The notes under the pieces are model-generated. The model was not told where the DNA came from, ran no database searches, and saw only the letters and a list, made by a program, of their open reading frames with translations. A stretch of 64,000 bases of DNA from Saprospira sp. CCB-QB6 (GTDB lineage Bacteria > Bacteroidota > Bacteroidia > Chitinophagales > Saprospiraceae), in contig NZ_CP116808.1 of the NCBI RefSeq assembly GCF_028464065.1, positions 3,377,501-3,441,500 on the forward strand, read 5' to 3'. Each line of letters begins with the position of its first letter. The first letter of the stretch is position 1. Positions 26,542 through 35,247 of the stretch are shown here, piece by piece. A program made the position numbers and the translations under genes.

Positions 26542-27042
26542 ATGCGTATTTTCCTAATTTTGGCCTTAATGGCCCTACAAATGCCCCGGATTTGGGCTCA
26601 AGACGAAGAAATTGATGAGCCAGTAGAATTGACTGCTGAAGATTTGCTCAATGCTCAGTTAGATGTCCATTGTTTTTGTTTGAATGACCTTTATACGGCT
26701 GCGATTTCGCAAGAATTGCAGGATCTCATAGGCAATTTGGCTTATGCGGATGGAGAGGAGGAAGTTCAGGCTGTTTTGGCAGATGTTTCTGCGGAGCAGG
26801 CGAAGAAATGGGCAGAAGACATTAAGGTTTTTTTGAAATCGACCAAAGAGAATTGTTCGATACAAGAGGCTCAGGCGGCTGTGTTGGAAGACTATCCCAA
26901 TTATTGGGAAGTTTTGGCGGCAGAGCAGCTTAAAGATGAGAAGAAGTTGGCGGCAAAATTGGCCGAGCTCAAAAAGGAGAGTTATAGCTGTGCCTTTTTG
27001 GAGGAGGCAAAATCGGCGGCTTTGCTTTTGATGAAGAAATAG
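26542..27042 (+). CDS. Uncharacterised secreted acidic helical protein
   Basis: 166 residues with a signal peptide (MRIFLILALMALQMPRIWAQ). The mature protein is acidic and Ala/Glu/Leu-rich, so probably helical. It has four cysteines, a close pair in VHCFCLND and single ones in ENCSI and YSCAF, which may form two disulfides in the periplasm. No known family is recognised. A terminator follows, so it is monocistronic. Confidence 0.7.
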   Translation: MRIFLILALMALQMPRIWAQDEEIDEPVELTAEDLLNAQLDVHCFCLNDLYTAAISQELQDLIGNLAYADGEEEVQAVLADVSAEQAKKWAEDIKVFLKSTKENCSIQEAQAAVLEDYPNYWEVLAAEQLKDEKKLAAKLAELKKESYSCAFLEEAKSAALLLMKK

Positions 27043-27072
27043 TTCTTTTTGAAGAGAAACATATAAAGCGAG

Positions 27073-27107
27073 AGCGTCCAGAATAAAATTCTGGGCGCTT
27101 TTTTTTG
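27073..27107 (+). terminator. Rho-independent terminator
   Basis: AGCGTCCAGAAT-AAA-ATTCTGGGCGCT followed by a T run. Confidence 0.88.
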
Positions 27108-27201
27108 TTGGGTTAAAAACGGACTGGAAAAAAATTAACATCTCCTTTGTAAATCGTGGGCGAATCTTCTATATTTAGAACCGCAACAAAAAAATAAAAA
27201 T

Positions 27202-27483
27202 ATGGCTGAAATAGGAGATGTGGTCCTCTTAAAATCTGGAGGTCCAGAAATGATCATCAAAAATATTTTGACGGGTAGTGGAAGCAGCCGAGAAAAGGCC
27301 GCTTTGCTAAAGGGATTCAAAAAAGGGGATGTGACCTGTGAGTTTCAGACCGAAGATGCCAAGGGAAATACCAAGCGAACGGTACAAACTTTTAAGGCTG
27401 TTTGTTTGAAAACCCCCGATGGTAAATTTTTGGCTGAAGTAGGTGCCGCAGATGATGACGACGATGATGACGACGACTGGTAG
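27202..27483 (+). CDS. DUF2158-like small protein with poly-Asp tail
   Basis: 93 residues. The opening MAEIGDVVLLKSGGPEMIIK matches the GDVVxLKSGGPxMTV pattern of the YodC/DUF2158 family, followed by VTCEFQTED where that family has CxWF. The tail is nine Asp in a row and a final Trp. There is no signal peptide. The gene lies 40 bases before a longer relative with a far larger acidic tail (27524-28432), so the two look like tandem paralogues in one operon. The function of the family is unknown. Confidence 0.8.
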   Translation: MAEIGDVVLLKSGGPEMIIKNILTGSGSSREKAALLKGFKKGDVTCEFQTEDAKGNTKRTVQTFKAVCLKTPDGKFLAEVGAADDDDDDDDDW

Positions 27484-27523
27484 CCAAATCTTTGACCTTT
27501 AATCCCTGTTTAAACCAAAAAAT

Positions 27524-28432
27524 ATGCAAGTAGGAGATGTGGTTCGCCACAAAGAAAATGATATACTGATGACCATCGTTCGTCTGATTGGAGATAACCA
27601 TGATGATGATGGGAGTGGACAACTTTTTAAGGCTATGGATCGCCGATTAGAACTACAGGGTTTTAGCTTTGGAGATCCCAACTGTATCTGGTTTGAAGGC
27701 CGCCAATTGAAGCAAGGCATCTTTAAGCAAGAAGACCTAGAGCTAGTTCAACTAGAACAAGCTGGGGGCTCAGGGGCCGCAGTCGCAGCCGTTGGAGCTG
27801 CAGCAGCTGGAGCCGCTGCCATCATTGATGATGATGACGATTTTGATTTGGATGATTTGGACCTTGATTTAGGTTTGGATGATGATGATTTGGACCTCGA
27901 TGATCTCGATCTTGGTTTGGATGATGATGATTTGGACCTCGATTTGGACCTTGATCTAGATGAAGATGATCTGGATTTAGGTGATTTGGACCTTGATTTA
28001 GATGATGACGATGATCTCGATCTTGGTTTGGATGATGATGATTTGGACCTTGATTTAGATGATCTCAACCTCGATGACCTAGCCGATGATTTGGACCTTG
28101 ATGATCTAGACTTCGATGATGACGAGGAGGATGATCTCGGCTTTGATATGGATGAAGATATTGATGATCTCTTTGGGGATGATGATGATGATGATGATGA
28201 TCTATTCGGAGACGATGATGACGACGACGATGATGATGATGACGACGATGATGATGATGATGACGACGACGATGATGATGATGACGACGACGATGATGAT
28301 GATGACGACGACGACGATGACGATGATGATGATGACGACGATGACGATGATGATGATGACTTCGACTTTGGAGATGATGATGATTTAGGAATGGATGATG
28401 AGGATGATTTTGATTTGGACCTAGATTTTTAG
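27524..28432 (+). CDS. DUF2158-like protein with about 200-residue Asp-rich domain
   Basis: 302 residues. Residues 1-78 resemble DUF2158 (MQVGDVVRHKENDILMTIV, PNCIWFEG). Residues 80-101 are an Ala/Gly stretch with a short hydrophobic end. From 102 on the protein is almost only Asp, Leu and Phe: LDLDDLDLDLGL-like repeats to about 215, then a run of 50 Asp codons (28211-28360), then FDFGDDDD and a DLDLDF end. GAT and GAC alternate irregularly in the run, so it is not a simple triplet expansion. Very high negative charge suggests binding of cations or basic proteins (inference). A terminator follows at once. Confidence 0.82.
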   Translation: MQVGDVVRHKENDILMTIVRLIGDNHDDDGSGQLFKAMDRRLELQGFSFGDPNCIWFEGRQLKQGIFKQEDLELVQLEQAGGSGAAVAAVGAAAAGAAAIIDDDDDFDLDDLDLDLGLDDDDLDLDDLDLGLDDDDLDLDLDLDLDEDDLDLGDLDLDLDDDDDLDLGLDDDDLDLDLDDLNLDDLADDLDLDDLDFDDDEEDDLGFDMDEDIDDLFGDDDDDDDDLFGDDDDDDDDDDDDDDDDDDDDDDDDDDDDDDDDDDDDDDDDDDDDDDDDDDFDFGDDDDLGMDDEDDFDLDLDF

Positions 28433-28440
28433 ATGATATC

Positions 28441-28473
28441 AAAAAGCAGGAAGCGATTAGCTCCTGCTTTTTT
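28441..28473 (+). terminator. Rho-independent terminator
   Basis: AAAAAGCAGGA...TCCTGCTTTTTT directly behind the Asp-rich gene. It overlaps the apparent upstream part of the methyltransferase frame, which supports the later start at 28484. Confidence 0.8.
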
Positions 28474-28483
28474 ATTTTGGCTT

Positions 28484-29197
28484 ATGCAAGACTTTCAATT
28501 TAAGCAGTTTGTAGTACGTCAGCGTTTGGCGGCTATGAAAGTGGGGACTGATGGAACTTTATTAGGGGCTTGGGCTAATTTTTCGGGCCAAACTATTTTA
28601 GATGTTGGTTCTGGGACGGGTTTAGTGGCCTTGATGCTAGCGCAGCGTTTTGCAGCGGCTCAAATTGATGCTATAGAAATCAATCTACAGGCGGCAGAAG
28701 AGGCAGAAAAGAACTTTGCGGCTAGTCCTTGGGCTCATCGTTTGGCATTGCATGCGCAAAGTCTGCAAAGGTATCATTCCGATCAAGGCTATGATTTAAT
28801 TGTCAGTAATCCGCCTTTTTATCCCGAAGCACAATTTTCTAAGGCGTTGGACCAAGACCGTCGGCAGGCTCGTTCTAGCTTAAGCTTGAGTTTTGAAGCC
28901 CTTTTGGCAAATAGTCTTCGGCTTTTGGCGCCATCGGGGCAATTGGCTATTATCTTACCTACAGCTCAGGCCCTTTATTTAAATGAATTGGCCCAGCAAG
29001 CGGGTTTGTTTCTATACCGTCGTTGCGATTTTATCAGCCGCTTGGGTAAGGCTCCCAAACGCCTACTTTTGCAATGGGGCCAAATGCCCATAGAAAAGCC
29101 CCAACAGCAAGAAATAATCATGCGTCAGGGCCCTCCAGATTATGCCTATGCCGATAGTTATCGGCTATTGTTGAAAGATTTTTTGACTATTTTTTAG
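28484..29197 (+). CDS. trmN6: tRNA1(Val) (adenine37-N6)-methyltransferase-like
   Basis: 237 residues from MQDFQFKQFVVRQRLAAMKV. The upstream in-frame ATG at 28433 is rejected because the terminator at 28441-28473 lies between. The SAM-binding motif is LDVGSGTGLVALML and the amino-methyltransferase motif IV is VSNPPFYPE. The TDGTLLGAW stretch before motif I is typical of YfiC/TrmN6, which methylates A37 of a valine tRNA. It converges on the vWA-like gene and overlaps it by 11 bases. Confidence 0.88.
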   Translation: MQDFQFKQFVVRQRLAAMKVGTDGTLLGAWANFSGQTILDVGSGTGLVALMLAQRFAAAQIDAIEINLQAAEEAEKNFAASPWAHRLALHAQSLQRYHSDQGYDLIVSNPPFYPEAQFSKALDQDRRQARSSLSLSFEALLANSLRLLAPSGQLAIILPTAQALYLNELAQQAGLFLYRRCDFISRLGKAPKRLLLQWGQMPIEKPQQQEIIMRQGPPDYAYADSYRLLLKDFLTIF

Positions 29198-31022
29198 CCT
29201 TTTGAATAAACTGATGGTTTTTAAGTAAAAAACGAAGTCCACTCAACTCAATCACATCACCGTCATCCTTTTTAGAAAGATCCCAAAGGTCTTGGGTAAG
29301 CGTATGCACTGAGCCACCTGTTCGGTGGGCAATAGTTAGGTATTCAGGGTTGGGTAAAGGCGTTTTGGGATAAAACTCATTGCCTTCTTCCCAACCACAA
29401 AGTATAACTCGAATAGGACAATTGAGCTGATAAAGCAAAGCCATATCTCGAACAGGAGAAAAAGCATCAGCAATCAAAATAATCTCTTCTAAACTATCTG
29501 TTCTTAATGCTTGGGCCGCCAAAAGGGCCTCAATGTCATTTTCAGGCGCATCTCCACCCGCTCGACGAACACCAGAAGCCTCTTTTAATCGGCCAATGAT
29601 TTCTTCTAAATTGATGACTTTACCCTGGCAATAGTAAAGTCCACCTGTTCTACCTAGAACTTTATGGCTATTCATTTCATTATCCCCATCATTAAAAAAG
29701 ACATACTTATTATCAGTGGCTTTCATGAGATTGAGGCTATGCCAAAGCAAAATTTCCTCAAAATAAGGCGACATACTTGCTGTTACATCGGTCACAATAA
29801 TGCGCTTCTCCCAAACATCTTGCAAACGAAGTAAACTTGCCAAAATGGGTTTTTTATAATGGTTTTCAAGTACTTTGGGGTTTAGTCTCAAACTATCTTT
29901 GAGGATTTTACTTTTCTGCTCAATTAACTTTCTGATCTTAAAGGTCTTAATTCCCCTTAGATCTAACTTGGTAAGCATGGGGTCTAACGCTTTATTTCTT
30001 TCTTCTTCTGCCTGAATGGCTCTCATATTGGCTTCGGCTTGGGCCAATAAATCTGCCCGCAAAGAGTCATTGAGCCGATTGAGCGCCGCCTGCTGCGCAA
30101 AGCTTTTGAGCCAATCACGAGAACTAGGCGCCTGATAAAGTAAATCCAATTCATAAAGCTCGTAGCCTTCTGCACAGACAATTTTCCGCTCTTCAAAATG
30201 TGGATTATAAGCAGTGCTAAATAAATAGGTCTTCCCCAAAGGAAGTAACAATTGAGCTAATCCCCCCTGATTCGTAAACGCCGTAAAACGCTCTCCACTA
30301 GCAGGATCTAAAGCCTCTACGGGCTCATTGGGCACATTTTGACCCTCCAAATCCATATACCTGAAATTAACTAGGCCATGGCTGCGACTCGGAAATTTTT
30401 CATAGCCTTTTTTACGCTCAAAAAGAACCTGCTCTTCCCAATAATCTTGCCCCCCCAATTTGATTTCTGCATAATTGGGCGCCTTGGCAAAGCTTAAAAT
30501 ATAATTACTATGCTTGGGCAAGTCTATCTCCAAACGCCCAGCTTCAATCCAAAGTAAAGAGTCTTTGCCCGTTTTTTTATCCTGTATTCGTACCCGCTCT
30601 CTAGCCGAATAAGGACGCTGCTGATGATTGATGAGTTGAATCTTTAAGTGGCAAAGCTCCTCATTTCGCTCAATAACAGGACTCCCCTCCCCATCAAAGG
30701 GAATTTGAATGCGATGTTCCTGAAATTCACCCGCCTCAATGTTAATGTTGGCAATCAAATTACTCTCTCGAACATATAACTCATAACGACTGTTGATCGG
30801 CAGCAAACAGTTGGCTTTCCCCTCCTTATCCGTCGCAAATTGCCAACTCTCTTTAGTGCCAACTCGCTGTAACCGAAAGGCCAAAGATGGAAAACGAGCC
30901 TTGGTTTCTGGATGTACAAACTCTAAGGTCAATAGGGCTTTACTCGGAGAAGGCCCCGGCTGCCCCATCAAGCTAAAACCGAAAAGCATAAACAAAAAAC
31001 AAAGGGTGTATACTTGGTGCAT
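29187..31022 (-). CDS. Secreted protein with C-terminal von Willebrand A-like domain
   Basis: 611 residues from MHQVYTLCFLFMLFGFSLMG, a clear signal peptide; the longer frame from 31070 would bury it. Residues 25-330 look like repeated beta-sandwich modules. A helical, charged part follows (about 330-410). The C-terminal 200 residues resemble a vWA domain: the strand IIVTDVTASM gives a MIDAS-like D-x-T-x-S, with later HTGGSVHTL-like text (actual HRTGGSVHTL). vWA domains bind metal and mediate protein contacts. No sorting domain is seen. Confidence 0.75.
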   Translation of the reverse strand: MHQVYTLCFLFMLFGFSLMGQPGPSPSKALLTLEFVHPETKARFPSLAFRLQRVGTKESWQFATDKEGKANCLLPINSRYELYVRESNLIANINIEAGEFQEHRIQIPFDGEGSPVIERNEELCHLKIQLINHQQRPYSARERVRIQDKKTGKDSLLWIEAGRLEIDLPKHSNYILSFAKAPNYAEIKLGGQDYWEEQVLFERKKGYEKFPSRSHGLVNFRYMDLEGQNVPNEPVEALDPASGERFTAFTNQGGLAQLLLPLGKTYLFSTAYNPHFEERKIVCAEGYELYELDLLYQAPSSRDWLKSFAQQAALNRLNDSLRADLLAQAEANMRAIQAEEERNKALDPMLTKLDLRGIKTFKIRKLIEQKSKILKDSLRLNPKVLENHYKKPILASLLRLQDVWEKRIIVTDVTASMSPYFEEILLWHSLNLMKATDNKYVFFNDGDNEMNSHKVLGRTGGLYYCQGKVINLEEIIGRLKEASGVRRAGGDAPENDIEALLAAQALRTDSLEEIILIADAFSPVRDMALLYQLNCPIRVILCGWEEGNEFYPKTPLPNPEYLTIAHRTGGSVHTLTQDLWDLSKKDDGDVIELSGLRFLLKNHQFIQKAKK

Positions 31023-31200
31023 AATTTTTATTGGCTTTGGTAGTGTGTTTTGGATTGGCCTAAACTGCAAGCTTTAGACCAAAGCGGGGAACTCTCTGGG
31101 CGCTTGGATTTCAAAAATATAATAATTTTATATCCAAGAGAAAAAGAATCTAAAGGAGCAGACAGCATATTTATTAACTGTTTTATGCTTATTTTATTTT

Positions 31201-31409
31201 GGGGCCTCCTGCCTGCGGCAGGCGGTTACTCCCTTCGGTCGTCGAACTGCGGCCTAAAGGCCTTGTTGTCGTTCCGCAGCTCGCTGCTGTTTTGGGGCCT
31301 CCCGCCTTCGGCGGGTCGCTACGCTCTGCAGCTCGCTGCTCGCTCGGCCCTTCGCCGCTTTCAGCGGCTCGGTCTGGCCCTACGGGCCACTGCTGCGCAT
31401 CGCTCAGCC
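31201..31409 (+). repeat. GC-rich intergenic element, copy 10 (forward, with duplicated head)
   Basis: The head GGGGCCTCCTGCCTGCGGCA with GGTTACTCCCTTCGGTCGTC and CAGCTCGCTGCTG is followed by a second complete element beginning TTTTGGGGCCTCCCGCC at about 31293. That one has GCTCGCTCGGCCC, hairpin GCCGCTTTCAGCGGC, GGTCTGGCCC and CGCTCAGCC. Confidence 0.85.
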
Positions 31410-31619
31410 AATTGACGACTCTCTTATCCCTTTTTACTAAACAATTGTTCCAAAGAAGACGTTAATTTATCCTTATTTGGGACCTTTTTGCCCAAACTTT
31501 TTGTAATTATTGCAGGCTTTTCTTATAATCATTCCCGATTTAGCAAAAAATTACCGCTAACGCAGAGAAATAGCCCAAAACAAGCCAACCAACAAAAAAT
31601 AATTTCAACGCTCGCCACT
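31410..31619. other. Upstream region of the 130-residue gene, nothing further seen
   Basis: AT-rich sequence. An in-frame ATG at 31488 exists, but the translated stretch before 31620 has no signal-peptide character, so I treat it as untranslated leader. Confidence 0.5.
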
Positions 31620-32012
31620 ATGAAAGCATTCTTTCTATCTAGCTTACTATGCCTAGCCTTTGGCTTTTCTACTCAAGCACAACAAACTGCCGAACTGACA
31701 CAAAACGAAGAGAGTATTAATTGGGCTGCTTTTGAAACAGAACTAGATGAAAGCTCAGAAAATTGGAGCTTGCACATTGATCAAAATCGCAAAAAACTTT
31801 ATATCGATTTTGAAGCCCTTGGAGGAAAAATGAGCCGCTTAAGCCTTTCTTCAGATGAAGACCAAGCTATTGTCGCTATTGATGACCACCTCTTCGATTT
31901 GCCAACTAACACAATCTATGAGTTGGACCTTTCAAAACTTGAGAAAGGAAATTATACGCTAGTTCTGCATAGTTATACAGAACGTATCCAAAAGGCTATC
32001 TCAATCGATTAA
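31620..32012 (+). CDS. Small secreted beta-rich protein
   Basis: 130 residues from MKAFFLSSLLCLAFGFSTQAQ, a signal peptide. The mature part (WSLHIDQNRKKLYIDFEALG, YELDLSKLEKGNYTLVLHSY) looks like a single beta-sandwich of the kind found as the C-terminal sorting module in type IX substrates, but standing alone. This is a pattern-based guess. It lies 5 bases before the HU/SPOR gene, so the two form an operon. Confidence 0.75.
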   Translation: MKAFFLSSLLCLAFGFSTQAQQTAELTQNEESINWAAFETELDESSENWSLHIDQNRKKLYIDFEALGGKMSRLSLSSDEDQAIVAIDDHLFDLPTNTIYELDLSKLEKGNYTLVLHSYTERIQKAISID

Positions 32013-32017
32013 CTGCT

Positions 32018-33079
32018 ATGCCTACCCCAAATCTTCTTCCCCTAATGGCTGAAATTCTAGAGCGCTACCCCCGCCTTATTGTTCCGGGTTTAGGTGCTTT
32101 TGAATGGCAATATCAATCTGCTAGTCTGGAGAATAAGGGCCAACTTTTACAGCCTCCTAGCTACAGCCTTATATTTAACCCCGAACTACAAGAAGATCCT
32201 CTAAAATTACTAGAAAATAAACTGGTCCAAAAGGAATTTTTGCCCCTTGAGGAAGCGCAACAAACTATTGCACATTTTGTAGCAGAGCAAGCCCCTTTAC
32301 CTGTTCGGGCCAAAGATGGTTTACTCCCTAGTTTGCAGGCGACCTTTAAAGATCAGCCTATTTTGGCCCAAAATTACTATCCCGAAATTAACTGCCAACC
32401 CATTTTACGCCAAAAATCCTATTTGGAAAAAGGAGTTATTTTAGAGGGACGTAAAAAGAAAAGCGCTAAAGCTTGGTATGCTATGGCGGGCTTAGGCCTT
32501 TGTCTAGCCACGGCTTTAGTCACAGCTCCTTGGTGGGGCCCACAACCTGAGGCAAATACTACGCCTATGCCTTCTATTCTCCCTTTGGTTACAGAACAAC
32601 AAGAAGCTTATTTTGGCTTGATTCAAATGCAGCGCGAACAGCTGAAGAATGAAATAGCTGAAGAAGAACTTTCTGAAGCTTTGGCTAGCGGCCAAATGGG
32701 AATTCCATTAGAAGAGAAGATCGCAGAGGAACAAACTTCTCCCTTACAAACTACTTCTGCAGGAAGCTTGAGTAGCCCTTTGGCCCAAGAAGAACCAACG
32801 ATTGCCGAAAAAACGCCCAAAGAAATTCAAGAAGAAATTTCGCCTAAGCATTTGGATCAAAAGATTGTAGTTATTGGCGTTTTTCAAGAAGATTTTAATA
32901 CCGAACGGAATAAAGCAGAGCTAGAAGCTATGGGCTACAAGGTCCAAGTGAAAAAGCTATACACGGGTCTTTTTCGTGTAGCAGCTTTGGTTCCTGCTCA
33001 TCCACATAGCCGCTTTGAACAAGAGCTGAGTCGCATTCGCCAAGAGGTTATTGCTCAGGCTTGGGTAGCGGAGGAATAA
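32018..33079 (+). CDS. HU-CCDC81 / SPOR domain membrane protein
   Basis: 353 residues. The N-terminal 130 residues (ERYPRLIVPGLGAFEWQY, YSLIFNPELQEDP, ILAQNYYPEI) match the bacterial HU-CCDC81 architecture found in Bacteroidota. A membrane helix follows (AWYAMAGLGLCLATALV), then an acidic/Gln linker and a C-terminal SPOR-like domain from about residue 285 (VVIGVFQEDFNTERNKAELE). SPOR domains bind denuded peptidoglycan at division sites. The end overlaps the convergent shikimate kinase gene by 32 bases. Confidence 0.85.
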   Translation: MPTPNLLPLMAEILERYPRLIVPGLGAFEWQYQSASLENKGQLLQPPSYSLIFNPELQEDPLKLLENKLVQKEFLPLEEAQQTIAHFVAEQAPLPVRAKDGLLPSLQATFKDQPILAQNYYPEINCQPILRQKSYLEKGVILEGRKKKSAKAWYAMAGLGLCLATALVTAPWWGPQPEANTTPMPSILPLVTEQQEAYFGLIQMQREQLKNEIAEEELSEALASGQMGIPLEEKIAEEQTSPLQTTSAGSLSSPLAQEEPTIAEKTPKEIQEEISPKHLDQKIVVIGVFQEDFNTERNKAELEAMGYKVQVKKLYTGLFRVAALVPAHPHSRFEQELSRIRQEVIAQAWVAEE

Positions 33080-33569
33080 GGGCCAACAACTCTTCTAATT
33101 GATTTCCACTAAAGTGATAAGGCGCCTGAATATAATAAGGGCGCCTTTGGGTCCAGAACTGCTCAATAAATAGTTGCCGTTCTGGACCTTTTTTTTGGGC
33201 CAATAGGGGCCGTCCTTCTGCCTCTTGGGCCAGACGCTCCTGTAAAATGGCTAAAGGTGGGTCTATAAAAATAAGTTGGGTGGAGCTACTCAATAAAAGA
33301 GGGAGAATGTCTGCTTGGCAGGGCGTGCCCCCGCCCAAAGCTAAAACAAAGGCCTCTTGTTGGTCCAACAACTCTAATAAATAGCTTTTCTCTTTAGCTC
33401 TAAAATAGGTTTCGCCTTTTTGGACAAATAATTCGGGAATACTACAGCCTTCTTGCTGTTCTATATACTGATCGAGATCAATAAATGGATGTTTTAATGC
33501 TTGGGCCAATTTTTGGCCCCAATAGCTTTTGCCTGCGCCCATAAAGCCCATTAAAATGATTTTCTGCAT
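33048..33569 (-). CDS. aroK: Shikimate kinase
   Basis: 173 residues from MQKIILMGFMGAGKSYWGQK, the normal length. Walker A is GFMGAGKSYWG. DLDQYIEQ and FRAKEKSYL give the shikimate-binding Asp and Arg, and ALGGGTP is the glycine loop. It phosphorylates shikimate in aromatic amino-acid synthesis. The frame is open upstream to 33803, but only because it runs through the GC-rich element at 33592-33737, so the longer start is rejected. It lies behind HMG-CoA reductase on the same strand. Confidence 0.93.
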   Translation of the reverse strand: MQKIILMGFMGAGKSYWGQKLAQALKHPFIDLDQYIEQQEGCSIPELFVQKGETYFRAKEKSYLLELLDQQEAFVLALGGGTPCQADILPLLLSSSTQLIFIDPPLAILQERLAQEAEGRPLLAQKKGPERQLFIEQFWTQRRPYYIQAPYHFSGNQLEELLALIPPLPKPEQ

Positions 33570-33591
33570 ACTTAGGTTTTTTGCGTAGAGC

Positions 33592-33737
33592 AGGCCCGAA
33601 GGGCCGCAGGCTGAGGGATGGAAAAGGGTGGCCCATAGGGCCAGACCCAGCAAAAAAAGCGCAGCTTTTTTTGCGAAGGGCCGAGCGAGCAGCGAGCTGC
33701 AGAGCGTAGCGACCCGCCTGTAGGGCGGGGCAGCCCC
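33592..33737 (-). repeat. GC-rich intergenic element, copy 11 (reverse)
   Basis: GGCCCGAAGGGCCGCAGGCTG, GGCCCATAGGGCCAGACC, long variable hairpin GCAAAAAAAGCGC/GCGCTTTTTTTGC-type, AGGGCCGAGCGAGCAGCGAG, hairpin CCCGCCTGTAGGGCGGG and GCAGCCCC. It separates the HMG-CoA reductase and shikimate kinase genes. Confidence 0.85.
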
Positions 33738-33744
33738 AAAAAAG

Positions 33745-33781
33745 AAAAAAGCCCCAGACCTAAAGTTGGTTTGGGGCTTTT
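33745..33781 (-). terminator. Rho-independent terminator behind HMG-CoA reductase
   Basis: On the minus strand AAAAGCCCC...GGGGCTTTTTT ends in a T run, 3 bases behind the stop. Confidence 0.8.
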
Positions 33782-33783
33782 GC

Positions 33784-35166
33784 TTAAGATTTTTTTCGCT
33801 CAATCATGATAGGAAGTGGCAGGGGCATTCCTTCAGGTGTAGTGCGCAAAAGTTGGATAAACTCTCGGACAGAGCTGAAAGAGACCAATTTATCGGCAAA
33901 GTAAACCAAAGCTTCTTTGACCTCTTTTTCGGTAGCTTCTAGGTGATTGAGAATATTCATCAGGTGCATTTTCATGTGGCCCTTTTGGATCCCTGTAGTC
34001 ACTAGAGAACGAACGGCGGCAAAGTTTTGGGCTAGGCCAGTAGCTGCAATAACCTGCATGAGTTCCTCGGCAGAAGGTTGGCCGAGTAGTTCTAGAGAGC
34101 GTTTGGCCATAGGGTGTAGGGCGGTGAGTCCACCAACTGTACCCACGGCCAAGGGAATATCTAGCCAAAACTTGAAGATGCCATCTTTGCATTCGGCAAA
34201 AGAGAGTGAGCGGTATTTCCCATCGCGGGCGGCATAGGCGTGACCGCAGGCTTCTACGGCTCTAAAGTCGTTGCCTGTGGCAATAACCACGGCATCAATT
34301 CCATTAAAGATGCCTTTATTGTGGGTGGTAGCTCTGTAGGTATCTATGCGAGCGATATTGAGGGCCTTTTCAAATTTGCGGGCAAATTCTTCGGCGGGCA
34401 TATCGCCATCGCAGAAATTGCCGAGTTCTTCGATGGGGCATTCTACGCTAGCGCGGACGAGACATTCTGGAGTATAGTTAGACAAAATGGCCATAATAAT
34501 GGTCAGTTCTCTTTCTGCTGTAGGCAGTTGCTCTTGGCTGCTCATAAATTGCTTGAGGCTGCGGGCAGATTCTTCCAAAACAGAATTGATGAAGTTGGCC
34601 CCCATCGAGTCGCAGGTCTCAAAAGTCATTTGTAGCTGGAAGTAGTTGGGCTCTAGATCGCTCATATCGAGCAATTCAATATCTAGAATTCCTCCGCCAC
34701 GTTTGCGCATATTGGCGGTAATATGTGAGGTTTCGGTATGAATGAGTTCTTTAATTTTGGGCATAAGCGCTTCTAGGGTTTTGCGCTTACCTTTCCAATC
34801 AAAATGAACTTGGCCCACCTTTTTTGTGGCAAGAATCTCCGTTTTGAATCCACCCCGATTGAGCCAAAACTTGGCTGCGGCAGAAGCAGCGGCTACAACC
34901 GAACTTTCTTCGATAACCATGGGCACACAATAAACCTCATCGTTAATTTTGAGATTGGGGAGCACGCCATAAGGCATATAAAAGTTAGTGATGGTGTTTT
35001 CGCTGAACTCATCAAATATCTTTTGTTTTTGAGGGTCTCCGTACCAAAAGCTTTTGAGCTCTCGGGCGACTTCTTCGGGATGTTTGAAAAAGTTTTCGAC
35101 CAACCAGCGTAATTTTCCTCGTTTAGATTTTTTAGAAAATCCAGAAACTATCTTCGGATTTTTCAT
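33784..35166 (-). CDS. mvaA: Hydroxymethylglutaryl-CoA reductase, class II
   Basis: 460 residues. The catalytic region has PMVIEESSVVAAASAAA with the active-site Glu, the DSMGANF motif (MGANFINSVLEE) and an N-terminal ENTITNFYMPYGVLPN stretch typical of bacterial class II enzymes. Class II enzymes act in mevalonate synthesis in Bacteroidota and Gram-positive bacteria and in mevalonate breakdown in others. The neighbouring type 2 IPP isomerase gene on the same strand supports the biosynthetic role. There is an 81-base gap to that gene. Confidence 0.93.
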   Translation of the reverse strand: MKNPKIVSGFSKKSKRGKLRWLVENFFKHPEEVARELKSFWYGDPQKQKIFDEFSENTITNFYMPYGVLPNLKINDEVYCVPMVIEESSVVAAASAAAKFWLNRGGFKTEILATKKVGQVHFDWKGKRKTLEALMPKIKELIHTETSHITANMRKRGGGILDIELLDMSDLEPNYFQLQMTFETCDSMGANFINSVLEESARSLKQFMSSQEQLPTAERELTIIMAILSNYTPECLVRASVECPIEELGNFCDGDMPAEEFARKFEKALNIARIDTYRATTHNKGIFNGIDAVVIATGNDFRAVEACGHAYAARDGKYRSLSFAECKDGIFKFWLDIPLAVGTVGGLTALHPMAKRSLELLGQPSAEELMQVIAATGLAQNFAAVRSLVTTGIQKGHMKMHLMNILNHLEATEKEVKEALVYFADKLVSFSSVREFIQLLRTTPEGMPLPLPIMIERKKS

Positions 35167-35247
35167 AGGCTATATTTTTTTAAGAGAATAGTCTTGTTTG
35201 GTTTAGAACGACAAGCTCGTTTAGAATGCTTCCTATTAGAGAAGAGA

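Noticed and set aside
28065-28442. His/Arg-rich antisense ORFs opposite the Asp-rich gene
   Set aside because: They are mirror frames of GAT/GAC repeats. The sense frame has a start, the DUF2158-like domain and a terminator.
28433-28483. Upstream start of the methyltransferase gene
   Set aside because: A Rho-independent terminator lies within this stretch, and the family N-terminus begins at 28484.
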